Assembly: GCF_051401765.1 (NCBI RefSeq)
Contig: NW_027480531.1
Span: forward strand, 1,178,001-1,242,000
Reading direction: 5' to 3'
DNA length: 64,000 nucleotides
From: Calliopsis andreniformis
Lineage: Eukaryota > Arthropoda > Insecta > Hymenoptera > Andrenidae
Shown in pieces: positions 23,701-37,074 of this stretch (positions are counted from its first letter, which is position 1; the number at the start of each line of letters is the position of its first letter). Below the pieces are notes generated by a model that had not been told where the DNA came from, did no database searches, and worked only from the letters and a program-made list of their open reading frames with translations. The position numbers were made by a program, and so were the translations under genes.

Positions 23701-25238
23701 AGGATTGAGTATTGAAGATTCAGTATTGAGGATTGAAGATTGAGAATTGAGGATTGAGGATTGAACATAAAGGACTGAGTGTTGAGGGTTGAGTGATGAG
23801 AATTGATGTTTGGGATTGAGATTTGAAGATTGAAGAATGGGGATTGAGTATTGAAAACTGTGAATTGAGGATATTCTACTGAGGATTGAGTATTGACAAT
23901 GGATTGTTGAGGACTGAGGTCTGAAGATTGAGGATTCAGGATTGAGGATTCGGTATTGATGTTTCTGGACTGAGGATTGAGAATTGAGGATTGAGGATTG
24001 AGGATTGGAGATTCAGGATTGAGGATTGAGGATTGAGGATTGAGGATTGAGGATTGAGGATTGAAGATTGAGTATTGAGGATTGAAGATTGAGGATTGAG
24101 GATTGAGGATTGAGGATTGAGTATTGAAGACTGAGGATTGGGGATTGCGTATTGACGATTGAGGATTGAGTATTGAGGATTGAGTATTGAGGATTGAGGA
24201 TTGAAGATTGAGGATTGAGGATTGAGGATAGAGGATTGAAGATTGAGGATTGGGGATTGAGGATTGACGATTGAGGATTGAGTGTTGAGGATTGAGAATT
24301 GAGGATTGAGGATTGAAGATTGAGTATTGAGGATTCAAGATTGCGGACTGAGGATTGAGGTTTGAAGATTGGGGACTGAGTGTTGAGGGTTGAGTGATGA
24401 GAATTGATGGTTGCGGATTGAGATTTGAAGATTGAAGAATGGGGATTGAGTATTGAAAGCTGTGAATTGAGGATGTTCTATTGAGGATTGAGGACTGACA
24501 ATTGATTGTTGAGGACTGAGGGCTGAAGATTGAGATTTCAGGATTGAGGATTCAGGATTGAGGTTTGAGGACTGAGGATTCGAGGATTGAGGATTGAGGA
24601 TTGAGTACTGAGGATTGAAGATTGAGGATTGGGTATTGAGGATTGAACATTCAGGATTGAGGATTGAGGATAGAGGATTGAGCATTGAGGATTGAAGATT
24701 GAGTATTGAGGATATTCTATTGAGGATTGAGGATTGACTATTGATTGTTGAGGACTGAGGGCTGAAGATTCAGGATTCAGTATTGAGGATTCGGTATTGA
24801 TGTTTCAGGACTGAGGATTGCGGGTTGAGAATTGAGGATTGAGGATTGAGGATTTGGGATTCAGGATTGAGGACTGAGGATTGAGGATTGAGGATTGAAG
24901 ATTGAGTATTGAGTATTGAAGATTGAGGATTGAACATTGAGGATTGAGGATTGAGGGTTGTGGATTGCGGACGAGGACTGAGGGTTGAGTATTGATGTTT
25001 GAGGTCTGAGGATTGAGGATTGAGGATTGAGAACTGAGGATTGACGATTGAGGATTGAAGATTGAGGATTGGGTGTTGACGATTGAAGAATGAGGATTGA
25101 GGATTGAGGATTGAAGATTGATTGTTGAAGATTGAGTATTGAGGATTGAAGATTGAGGATTGAGGATTGAGGATTGAACATTGATTATTGAGGATTGAGG
25201 ATTGAGGATTGAGGATTGAAGATTGAGTGTTGAGGATT
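20712..25238. repeat. 4.5 kb tandem duplication, copy 1
   Basis: This segment matches the sequence starting near 25239 at a spacing of 4,527 bp, including the private ACGTAAA variant (21591/26108) and GGGATATTC after GAATTAG. The spacing drops to 4,506 bp where copy 2 has lost three heptamers after GGGGACAG. It drops again to 4,037 bp where copy 2 lacks 469 bp (67 heptamers) that are present here at about 22.61-23.08 kb. The two copies lie end to end. Confidence 0.87.
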
Positions 25239-28200
25239 GAAGATTGAGGATTGGGAATTGAGTATTGACGATTGAGGATTGAGGATTGAGGATTGAGGAT
25301 TGAGGATTGAGGATTGAGTATTGAAGATTGAGTATTGAGGATTGAAGATTGAGGATTGAGGATTGAGGATTACGGATTGAGAATTGAGGATTGAGGATTG
25401 AGTGTTGAGGATTGAGAATTGAGGATTGAAGATTGAGGATTGAAGATTGAGGACTGAGGATTGAGGATAGAGGATTGAAGATTGAGGATTGGGGATTGAG
25501 GATTGACGATTGAGCATTGAGTGTTGAGGATTGAGAATTGAGGATTGAGGATTGATGATTGAGTATTGAGGATTCAAGATTGCGGATTGAGGATTGAGGA
25601 TTGAAGATTGAGGTCTGAGTGTTGAGGGTTGAGTGATGAGAATTGATGTTTGTGGATTGAGATTTGAAGATTGAGGAATGGGGATTGAGTATCGAAAGCT
25701 GTGAATTAGGGATATTCTATTGAGGAGTGAGGATTGACAATTGATTGTTGAGGACTGAGGGATGAAGATTGAGGATTCAGGATTGAGGATTCAGGATTGA
25801 TGTTCGAGGACTGAGAATTGAGGGTTGAGGTTTGAGGATTGAGGTTTGAGGATTGAGGATTGAGAATTGAAGATTGAGGATTGGGTATTGCGGATTGAAC
25901 ATTGAGGTTTGAGGATTGAGGACTGCGGATTGAGGTTCGAGGATCGAGGATTGAGGATTGAGCATTGAGGATTGAAGATTGAGGATTGGGGACTGAGTAT
26001 TGAAGACTGAGGATTGAGGATTGAGGATTGTGGATTGAGGATTGAGTATTGATGATTGAAGATTCAGTATTGAGGATTGAAGATTGAGAATTGAGGATTG
26101 AGGATTGAACGTAAAGGACTAACTGTCGAGGGATGAGTAATGTGAATTGATGTTTGTGGATAGAGATCTGAAGATTGCAGATTGAGTATTGAGTTTTGAA
26201 ATCTGTGAATTGGTGATATTCTATTGAGGATTGAGGATTGACAACTGATTGTTGAGGACTGAGGGCTGAAGGTTGACGATTCAGGATTGAGGATTCAGGA
26301 TTGAGGTTTGGGGACAGAGGATTGAGGATTGAGGATTTGGGATTCAGGATTGAGGACTGAGGATTGAGGATTGAGGATTGAAGATTGAGTATTGAGTATT
26401 GAAGATTGAGGATTGAACATTGAGGATTGAGGATTGAGGGTTGTGGATTGCGGACGAGGACTGAGGGCTGAGTATTGATGTTTGAGGTCTGAGGATTGAG
26501 GATTGAGGATTGAGAATTGAGGATTGAGGATTGAGGATTGAAGATTGAGGATTGGGTGTTGAGGATTGAAGAATGAGGACTGAGGATTGAGGATTGAAGA
26601 TTGAGGGTTGAAGATTGAGTATTGAGGATTGAAGATTGAGGATTGAGGATTGAGGATTGAGGATTGAGGATTGAGGATTGAGGATTGAAGATTGAGTATT
26701 GAGGATTGAAGATTGAGGATTGGGGATTGAGGATTGAGTATTAAGGATTGAAGATTGAGGATTGAGGATTGAAAATTGAGGATTGGGAATTGAGGATTGA
26801 CGATTGAGGATTGAGTATTGAGAATTGAAGATTGAGGATTTAGGGTTGTGGATTGAAGATTGAGGACTGAGTGTTGAGGGTTGAGTGATGAGAATTGATG
26901 CTTGTGGATTGAGATTTGAAGATTGAAGAATGGGGATTGAGTATTGAAAACTGTGAATTGAGGGTATTCTATTGAGGATTGAGGATTGACAATTGATTGT
27001 TGAGGACTGAGGGCTGAAGGTTGAGGATTCAGGATTGAGGATTCGGTATTGACGTTTCAGGACTGAGGATTGATGGTTGAGGATTGAGGATTGAGGATTG
27101 AGTATTGAAGATTGAGGATTGGGTATTGAGGATTGAGGATTGAGGATTGAGGATTGAGGATTGAGGATTCGGTATTGAGGCTTCAGGACTGAGGATTGAG
27201 GGTTGAGGGTTGAGGATTGAGGATTGAGGATTTGGGATTGAGGATTGAGGATTGAGGATTGAGGATTGAGGATTGAGGATTGAGTATTGAAGATTGAGTA
27301 TTGAGGATTGAAGATTGAGGATTGAGGATTGAGGATTGAGGATTGAGAATTGAGGATTGTGGATTGAGGATTGAAGATTGAGGATTGGGTATTGAGGAGT
27401 GACGAATTAGGATTGAGGATTTAGGATTGAGGATTGAAGATTGCAGATTGAGTATTGAGGACTGAAGATTGAGGATTGAGGATTGAGGATTGACAACTGA
27501 TTGTTGATGGCTGAGGGATGAAGATTGGGGATTCAGGATTGAGGATTCAGGATTGAGGTTCGAGGACTGAGGATTGAGGATTGAAGATTGAGGATTGGGT
27601 ATTGCGGATTGAACATTGAGGATCGAGAATTGAGGACTGAGGATTGACTTTCGAGGATCGAGGATTGAGGATTGAGGATTGAGGATTGAAGATTGAGGAT
27701 TGGGGACTGAGTATTGAAGATTGAGGATTGAGGATTGAGGATTGAGTATTGAAGATTCAGTATTGAGGATTGAAGATTGAGAATTGAGGATTGTGGATTG
27801 AACATAAAGGACTGAGTGTTGAGGGTTGAGTGATGAGAATTGATGTTTGGGATTGAGATTTGAAGATTGAAGAATGGGGATTGAGTATTGAAAACTGTGA
27901 ATTGAGGATATTCTACTGAGGATTGAGGATTGACAATGGATTGTTGAGGACTGAGGTCTGAAGATTGAGGATTCAGGATTGAGGATTCGGTATTGATGTT
28001 TCTGGACTGAGGATTGAGAATTGAGGATTGAGGATTGAGGATTGGAGATTCAGGATTGAGGATTGAGGATTGAGGATTGAGGATTGAGGATTGAGGATTG
28101 AAGATTGAGTATTGAGGATTGAAGATTGAGGATTGAGGATTGAGGATTGAGGATTGAGTATTGAAGACTGAGGATTGGGGATTGCGGATTGACGATTGAG

Positions 28201-29207
28201 GATTGAGTATTGAGGATTGAGTATTGAGGATTGAGGATTGAAGATTGAGGATTGAGGATTGAGGATAGAGGATTGAAGATTGAGGATTGGGGATTGAGGA
28301 TTGACGATTGAGGATTGAGTGTTGAGGATTGAGAATTGAGGATTGAGGATTGAAGATTGAGTATTGAGGATTCAAGATTGCGGATTGAGGATTGAGGTTT
28401 GAAGATTGGGGACTGAGTGTTGAGGGTTGAGTGATGAGAATTGATGGTTGCGGATTGAGATTTGAAGATTGAAGAATGGGGATTGAGTATTGAAAGCTGT
28501 GAATTGAGGATGTTCTATTGAGGATTGAGGACTGACAATTGATTGTTGAGGACTGAGGGCTGAAGATTGAGATTTCAGGATTGAGGATTCAGGATTGAGG
28601 TTTGAGGACTGAGGATTCGAGGATTGAGGATTGAGGATTGAGTACTGAGGATTGAAGATTGAGGATTGGGTATTGAGGATTGAACATTCAGGATTGAGGA
28701 TTGAGGATAGAGGATTGAGGATTGAGGATTGAAGATTGAGTATTGAGGATATTCTATTGAGGATTGAGGATTGACTATTGATTGTTGAGGACTGAGGGCT
28801 GAAGATTCAGGATTCAGTATTGAGGATTCGGTATTGATGTTTCAGGACTGAGGATTGCGGGTTGAGAATTGAGGATTGAGGATTGAGGATTTGGGATTCA
28901 GGATTGAGGACTGAGGATTGAGGATTGAGGATTGAAGATTGAGTATTGAGTATTGAAGATTGAGGATTGAACATTGAGGATTGAGGATTGAGGGTTGTGG
29001 ATTGCGGACGAGGACTGAGGGTTGAGTATTGATGTTTGAGGTCTGAGGATTGAGGATTGAGGATTGAGAACTGAGGATTGAGGATTGAGGATTGAAGATT
29101 GAGGATTGGCTGTTGAGGATTGAAGAATGAGGATTGAGGATTGAGGATTGAAGATTGAGGGTTGAAGATTGAGTATTGAGGATTGAAGATTGAGGATTGA
29201 GGATTGA
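25239..29207. repeat. 4.5 kb tandem duplication, copy 2 (with 21-bp and 469-bp deletions)
   Basis: This is the second copy of 20712-25238, shortened by 21 bp near 26.33 kb and by 469 bp near 27.12 kb. Both deletions are exact multiples of 7. After the deletions the 4,037-bp spacing holds to about 29.2 kb. Small differences include GGCTGTTGAGG here against GGGTGTTGACG in copy 1. Its last part, from 28118, is also the start of the 8,957-bp duplication, so the two events overlap. Confidence 0.85.
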
Positions 29208-32200
29208 GGATTGAGGATTGAGGATTGAGGATTGAGGAATGAAGATTGAGTATTGAAGATTGAAGATTGAGGATTGGGGATTGAGGATTGAGGATTAAGG
29301 ATTGAAGATTGAGGATTGAGGATTGAAAATTGAGGATTGGGAATTGAGGATTGACGATTGAGGATTGAGTATTGAGAATTGAAGATTGAGGATATAGGGT
29401 TGAGGATTGAAGATTGAGGACTGAGTGTTGAGGGTTGAGTGATGAGAATTGATGCTTGTGGATTGAGATTTGAAGATTGAAGAATGGGGATTGAGTATTG
29501 AAAACTGTGAATTGAGGGTATTCTATTGAGGATTGAGGATTGACAATTGATTGTTGAGGACTGAGGGCTGAAGGTTGAGGATTCAGGATTGAGGATTCGG
29601 TATTGACGTTTCAGGACTGAGGATTGATGGTTGAGGATTGAGGATTGAGGATTGAGTATTGAAGATTGAGGATTGAGGATTGAGGATTGAGGATTGAGGA
29701 TAGAGGGTTGAAGATTGAGGATTGGGGATTGAGGATTGACGATTGAGGATTGAGTGTTGAGGATTGAGATTTGAGGATTGAGGATTGAAGATTGATTATT
29801 GAGGATTCAAGATTGCGGATTGAGGATTGAGGATTGAAGATTGAGGACTGAGTGTTGAGGGCTGAGTGATGAGAATTGATGTTTGTGGATTGAGACTTGA
29901 ATATTGAAGAATGGGGATTGAGTGTTGAAAACTGTGAATTGAGGATATTCTATTGAGGATTGAGGATTGACAATTGATTGTTGTGGACTGAGGACTGAAG
30001 TTTGCGGATTCAGGATTGAGGATTCGGGATTGAGGTTTCAGGACTGAGGATTGAGGGTTGAGGATTGAGGATTAAGGATTGAGGATTGAGGATTGAGGAT
30101 TGAGGATTGAGGATTGAGTATTGAGGATTGAAGATTGAGGATTGGGTATTGAGGATTGAGGATTGAGGATTGAGGATTGAGGATTGAGGATTGAGGATTC
30201 GGTATTGAGGCTTCAGGACTGAGGATTGAGGGTTGAGGGTTGAGGATTGAGGATTGAGGATTTGGGATTGAGGATTGAGGATTGAGGATTGAGGATTGAG
30301 GATTGAGGATTGAGTATTGAAGATTGAGTATTGAGGATTGACGATTGAGGATTGAGGATTGAGGATTGAGGATTGAGAATTGAGGATTGTGGATTGAGGA
30401 TTGAAGATTGAGGATTGGGTATTGAGGAGTGACGAATTAGGATTGAGGATTTAGGATTGAGGATTGAGGATTGCAGATTGAGTATTGAGGACTGAAGATT
30501 GAGGATTGAGGATTGAGGATTGACAACTGATTGTTGAGGACTGAGGGATGAAGATTGAGGATTCAGGATTGAGGATTCAGGATTGAGGTTCGAGGACTGA
30601 GGATTGAGGATTGAAGATTGAGGATTGGGTATTGCGGATTGAACATTGAGGATCGAGAATTGAGGACTGAGGATTGACTTTCGAGGATCGAGGATTGAGG
30701 ATTGAGGATTGAGGATTGAAGATTGAGGATTGGGGACTGAGTATTGAAGATTGAGGATTGAGGATTGAGGATTGAGTATTGAAGATTCAGTATTGAGGAT
30801 TGAAGATTGAGAATTGAGGATTGAGGATTGAACATAAAGGACTGATTGTTGAGTGTTGAGTGATGAGAATTGATGTTTGGGATTGAGATTTGAAGATTGA
30901 AGAATGGGGATTGAGTATTGAAAACTGTGAATTGAGGATATTCTACTGAGGATTGAGGATTGACAATTGATTGTTGAGGACTGAGGACTGAAGTTTGCGG
31001 ATTCAGGATTGAGGATTCGGGATTGAGGTTTCAGGACTGAGGATTGAGGGTTGAGGATTGAGGATTAAGGATTGAGGATTGAGGATTGAGGATTGAGGAT
31101 TGAGGATTGAGTATTGAGGATTGAAGATTGAGGATTGGGTATTGAGGATTGAGGATTGAGGATTGAGGATTGAGGATTGAGGATTCGGTATTGAGGCTTC
31201 AGGACTGAGGATTGAGGGTTGAGGGTTGAGGATTGAGGATTGAGGATTTGGTATTGAGGATTGAGGATTGAGGATTGAGGATTGAGGATGAGGATTGAGT
31301 ATTGAAGATTGAGTATTGACGATTGAAGATTGAGGATTGAGGATTGAGGATTGAGGATTGAGAATTGAGGATTGTGGATTGAGGATTGAAGATTGAGGAT
31401 TGGGTATTGAGGAGTGACGAATTAGGATTGAGGATTTAGGATTGAGGATTGAGGATTGCAGATTGAGTATTGAGGACTGAAGATTGAGGATTGAGGATTG
31501 AGGATTGACAACTGATTGTTGAGGGCTGAGGGATGAAGATTTGGGATTCAGGATTGAGGATTCAGGATTGAGGTTCGAGGACTGAGGATTGAGGATTGAA
31601 GATTGAGGATTGGGTATTGCGGATTGAACATTGAGGATCGAGAATTGAGGACTGAGGATTGACTTTCGAGGATCGAGGATTGAGGATTGAGGATTGAGGA
31701 TTGAAGATTGAGGATTGGGGACTGAGTATTGAAGATTGAGGATTGAGGATTGAGGATTGAGTATTGAAGATTCAGTATTGAGGATTGAAGATTGAGAATT
31801 GAGGATTGAGGATTGAACATAAAGGGCTGAGTGTTGAGGGTTGAGTGATGAGAATTGATGTTTGGGATTGAGATTTGAAGATTGAAGAATGGGGATTGAG
31901 TATTGAAAACTGTGAATTGAGGATATTCTACTGAGGATTGAGGATTGACAATTGATTGTTGAGGACTGAGGTCTGAAGATTGAGGATTCAGGATTCAGGA
32001 TTCGGTATTGATGTTTCTGGACTGAGGATTGAGAATTGAGGATTGAGGATTGAGGATTGGAGATTGAGGATTGAGGATTGAGGATTGAGGATTGAGGATT
32101 GAGGATTGAGGATTGAAGATTGAGTATTGAGGATTGAAGATTGAGGATTGAGGATTGAGGATTGAGGATTGAGCATTGAGTATTGAAGACTGAGGATTGG

Positions 32201-32834
32201 GGATTGCGGATTGACGATTGAGGATTGAGTATTGAGGATTGAGTATTGAGGATTGAGGATTGAAGATTGAGGATTGAGGATTGAGGATAGAGGATTGAAG
32301 ATTGAGGATTGGGGATTGAGGATTGACGATTGAGGATTGAGTGTTGAGGATTGAGAATTGAGGATTGAGGATTGAAGATTGAGTATTGAGGATTCAAGAT
32401 TGCGGATTGAGGATTGAGGTTTGAAGATTGGGGACTGAGTGTTGAGGGTTGAGTGATGAGAATTGATGTTTGCGGATTGAGATTTGAAGATTGAAGAATG
32501 GGGATTGAGTATTGAAAGCTGTGAATTGAGGATGTTCTATTGAGGATTGAGGACTGACAATTGATTGTTGAGGACTGAGGGCTGAAGATTGAGATTTCAG
32601 GATTGAGGATTCAGGATTGAGGTTTGAGGACTGAGGATTCGAGGATTGAGGATTGAGGATTGAGTACTGAGGATTGAAGATTGAGGATTGGGTATTGAGG
32701 ATTGAACATTCAGGATTGAGGATTGAGGATAGAGGATTGAGCATTGAGGATTGAAGATTGAGTATTGAGGATATTCTATTGAGGATTGAGGATTGACTAT
32801 TGATTGTTGAGGACTGAGGGCTGAAGATTCAGGA

Positions 32835-35800
32835 TTCAGTATTGAGGATTCGGTATTGACGTTTCAGGACTGAGGATTGATGGTTGAGGATTGAGGATTG
32901 AGGATTGAGTATTGAAGATTGAGGATTGAGGATTGAGGATTGAGGATTGAGGATAGAGGGTTGAAGATTGAGGATTGGGGATTGAGGATTGACGATTGAG
33001 GATTGAGTGTTGAGGATTGAGATTTGAGGATTGAGGATTGAAGATTGATTATTGAGGATTCAAGATTGCGGATTGAGGATTGAGGATTGAAGATTGAGGA
33101 CTGAGTGTTGAGGGCTGAGTGATGAGAATTGATGTTTGTGGATTGAGACTTGAATATTGAAGAATGGGGATTGAGTGTTGAAAACTGTGAATTGAGGATA
33201 TTCTATTGATGATTGAGGATTGACAATTGATTGTTGTGGACTGAGGACTGAAGTTTGCGGATTCAGGATTGAGGATTCGGGATTGAGGTTTCAGGACTGA
33301 GGATTGAGGGTTGAGGATTGAGGATTAAGGATTGAGGATTGAGGATTGAGGATTGAGGATTGAGGATTGAGTATTGAGGATTGAAGATTGAGGATTGGGT
33401 ATTGAGGATTGAGGATTGAGGATTGAGGATTGAGGATTGAGGATTCGGTATTGAGGCTTCAGGACTGAGGATTGAGGGTTGAGGGTTGAGGATTGAGGAT
33501 TGAGGATTTGGGATTGAGGATTGAGGATTGAGGATTGAGGATTGAGGATTGAGGATTGAGTATTGAAGATTGAGTATTGAGGATTGAAGATTGAGGATTG
33601 AGGATTGAGGATTGAGGATTGAGAATTGAGGATTGTGGATTGAGGATTGAAGATTGAGGATTGGGTATTGAGGAGTGACGAATTAGGATTGAGGATTTAG
33701 GATTGAGGATTGAGGATTGCAGATTGAGTATTGAGGACTGAAGATTGAGGATTGAGGATTGAGGATTGACAACTGATTGTTGAGGACTGAGGGATGAAGA
33801 TTGAGGATTCAGGATTGAGGATTCAGGATTGAGGTTCGAGGACTGAGGATTGAGGATTGAAGATTGAGGATTGGGTATTGCGGATTGAACATTGAGGATC
33901 GAGAATTGAGGACTGAGGATTGACTTTCGAGGATCGAGGATTGAGGATTGAGGATTGAGGATTGAAGATTGAGGATTGGGGACTGAGTATTGAAGATTGA
34001 GGATTGAGGATTGAGGATTGAGTATTGAAGATTCAGTATTGAGGATTGAAGATTGAGAATTGAGGATTGAGGATTGAACATAAAGGACTGATTGTTGAGG
34101 GTTGAGTGATGAGAATTGATGTTTGGGATTGAGATTTGAAGTTTGAAGAATGGGGCTTGAGTATTGAAAACTGTGAATTGAGGATATTCTACTGAGGATT
34201 GAGGATTGACAATTGATTGTTGAGGACTGAGGTCTGAAGATTGAGGATTCAGGATTGAGGATTCGGTGTTGATGTTTCTGGACTGAGGATTGAGGGTTGG
34301 GGATTGAGGATTGAGGATTCAGGATTGAGGATTGAGAATTGAGGATTGAGGATTGAGGATTGGAGATTGAGGATTGAGGATTGAGGATTGAGGATTGAGG
34401 ATTGAGGATTGAGGATTGAAGATTGAGTATTGAGGATTGAAGATTGAGGATTGAGGATTGAGGATTGAGGATTGAGTATTGAAGACTGAGGATTGGGGAT
34501 TGAGGATTGACGATTGAGGATTGAGTATTGAGGATTGAGAACTGAGGATTGAGGATTGAACATTGATTATTGAGGATTGAGGATTGAGGATTGAGGATTG
34601 AAGATTGAGTGTTGAGGATTGAAGATTGAGGATTGGGAATTGAGTATTGACGATTGAGGATTGAGGATTGAAGATTGAGGACTGAGGATTGAGGATAGAG
34701 GATTGAAGATTGAGGATTGTGGATTGAGCATTGACGATTGAGGATTGAGTGTTGAGGATTGAGAATTGAGGATTGAGGATTGATGATTGAGTATTGAGGA
34801 TTCAAGATTGCGGATTGAGGATTGAGGTTTGAAGATTGGGGACTGAGTGTTGAGGGTTGAGTGATGAGAATTGATGTTTGCGGATTGAGATTTGAAGATT
34901 GAAGAATGGGGATTGAGTATTGAAAGCTGTGAATTGAGGATGTTCTATTGAGGATTGAGGACTGACAATTGATTGTTGAGGACTGAGGGCTGAAGATTGA
35001 GATTTCAGGATTGAGGATTCAGGATTGAGGTTTGAGGACTGAGGATTCGAGGATTGAGGATTGAGGATTGAGTACTGAGGATTGAAGATTGAGGATTGGG
35101 TATTGAGGATTCAAGATTGCGGATCGAGGATTGAGGTTTGAAGATTGGGGACTGAGTGTTGAGGGTTGAGTGATGAGAATTGATGTTTGCGGATTGAGAT
35201 TTGAAGATTGAAGAATGGGGATTGAGTATTGAAAGCTGTGAATTGAGGATGTTCTATTGAGGATTGAGGACTGACAATTGATTGTTGAGGACTGAGGGCT
35301 GAAGATTGAGATTTCAGGATTGAGGATTCAGGATTGAGGTTTGAGGACTGAGGGTTCGAGGATTGAGGATTGAGGATTGAGTACTGAGGATTGAAGATTG
35401 AGGATTGGGTATTGAGGATTGAACATTCAGGATTGAGGATTGAGGATAGAGGATTGAGCATTGAGGATTGAAGATTGAGTATTGAGGATATCCTATTGAG
35501 GATTGAGGATTGACTATTGATTGTTGAGGACTGAGGGCTGAAGATTCAGGATTCAGTATTGAGGATTCGGTATTGATGTTTCAGGACTGAGGATTGAGGG
35601 TTGAGGATTGAGGATTGAGGATTGAGGATTTGGGATTCAGGATTGAGGACTGAGGATTGAGGATTGAGGATTGAAGATTGAAGATTGAGTATTGAGTATT
35701 GAAGATTGAGGATTGAACATTGAGGATTGAGGATTGAGGGTTGTGGATTGCGGACGAGGACTGAGGGTTGAGTATTGATGTTTGAGGTCTGAGGATTGAG

Positions 35801-36326
35801 GATTGAGGATTGAGAATTGAGGATTGAGGATTGAGGATTGAAGATTGAGGATTGGGTGTTGAGGATTGAAGAATGAGGATTGAGGATTGAGGATTAAGAT
35901 TGAGGGTTGAAGATTGAGTATTGAGGATTGAAGATTGAGGATTGAGGATTGAGGATTGAGGATTGAGGATTGAGGATTGAGGATTGAAGATTGAGTATTG
36001 AGGATTGAAGATTGAGGATTGGGGATTGCGGATTGAGGATTAAGGATTGAAGATTGAGGATTGAGGATTGAAAATTGAGGATTGGGAATTGAGTATTGAC
36101 GATTGAGGATTGAGTATTGAGAATTGAAGATTGAGGATTTAGGGTTGAGGATTGAAGATTGAGGACTGAGTGTTGAGGGTTGAGTGATGAGAATTGATGC
36201 TTGTGGATTGAGATTTGAAGATTGAAGAATGGGGATTGAGTATTGAAAACTGTGAATTGAGGGTATTCTATTGAGGATTGAGGATTGACAATTGATTGTT
36301 GAGGACTGAGGGCTGAAGGTTGAGGA
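32835..36326. repeat. 3,492-bp unit, copy 1 (inside first 8,957-bp unit)
   Basis: The unit begins near the string GGTATTGACGTTTCAGGACTG. It holds an A1-type module, a pure-repeat stretch, the GGAGTGA-CGAATTA marker, an A4 module, a tandem pair of A2 modules, a headless module A, B1 and a further A1-type module. The next 3.5 kb repeats this order at a spacing of 3,492 bp. This copy carries TATTGATGATTGAGG at 33.2 kb, where the following copy has TATTGAGGATTGAGG. Confidence 0.88.
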
Positions 36327-37040
36327 TTCAGGATTGAGGATTCGGTATTGACGTTTCAGGACTGACGATTGATGGTTGAGGATTGAGGATTGAGGATTGA
36401 GTATTGAAGATTGAGGATTGAGGATTGAGGATTGAGGATTGAGGATAGAGGGTTGAAGATTGAGGATTGGGGATTGAGGATTGACGATTGAGGATTGAGT
36501 GTTGAGGATTGAGATTTGAGGATTGAGGATTGAAGATTGATTATTGAGGATTCAAGATTGCGGATTGAGGATTGAGGATTGAAGATTGAGGACTGAGTGT
36601 TGAGGGCTGAGTGATGAGAATTGATGTTTGTGGATTGAGACTTGAATATTGAAGAATGGGGATTGAGTGTTGAAAACTGTGAATTGAGGATATTCTATTG
36701 AGGATTGAGGATTGACAATTGATTGTTGTGGACTGAGGACTGAAGTTTGCGGATTCAGGATTGAGGATTCGGGATTGAGGTTTCAGGACTGAGGATTGAG
36801 GGTTGAGGATTGAGGATTAAGGATTGAGGATTGAGGATTGAGGATTGAGGATTGAGGATTGAGTATTGAGGATTGAAGATTGAGGATTGGGTATTGAGGA
36901 TTGAGGATTGAGGATTGAGGATTGAGGATTGAGGATTCGGTATTGAGGCTTCAGGACTGAGGATTGAGGGTTGAGGGTTGAGGATTGAGGATTGAGGATT
37001 TGGGATTGAGGATTGAGGATTGAGGATTGAGGATTGAGTA
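36327..37040. repeat. 3,492-bp unit, copy 2, truncated
   Basis: This is the first 0.7 kb of a second 3,492-bp unit. It is recognised by GACTGACGATTGATGG, where copy 1 has GACTGAGGATTGATGG. It is cut off by the junction with the second 8,957-bp unit near 37.04-37.08 kb. Confidence 0.8.
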
Positions 37041-37074
37041 TTGAAGATTGAGTATTGAGGATTGAAGATTGAGG

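Larger units (their letters stand above)
28118..37074. repeat. 8,957-bp tandem duplication, copy 1
   Basis: From about 28118 to 37040 every landmark recurs exactly 8,957 bp downstream. These include GATTGCGGGTTGAG at 28854/37811, the slip GGATGAGGATTGAG at about 31.29/40.24 kb, the ACATAAAGGGCTG variant at 31.82/40.77 kb, and the tandem A2 pair at 34.84-35.46/43.80-44.42 kb. Two single-base differences were found by eye, at 30342 (C) against 39299 (A) and at 31252 (T) against 40209 (G). Identity is therefore very high but not complete. The unit contains a nested 3,492-bp repeat. Confidence 0.93.
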
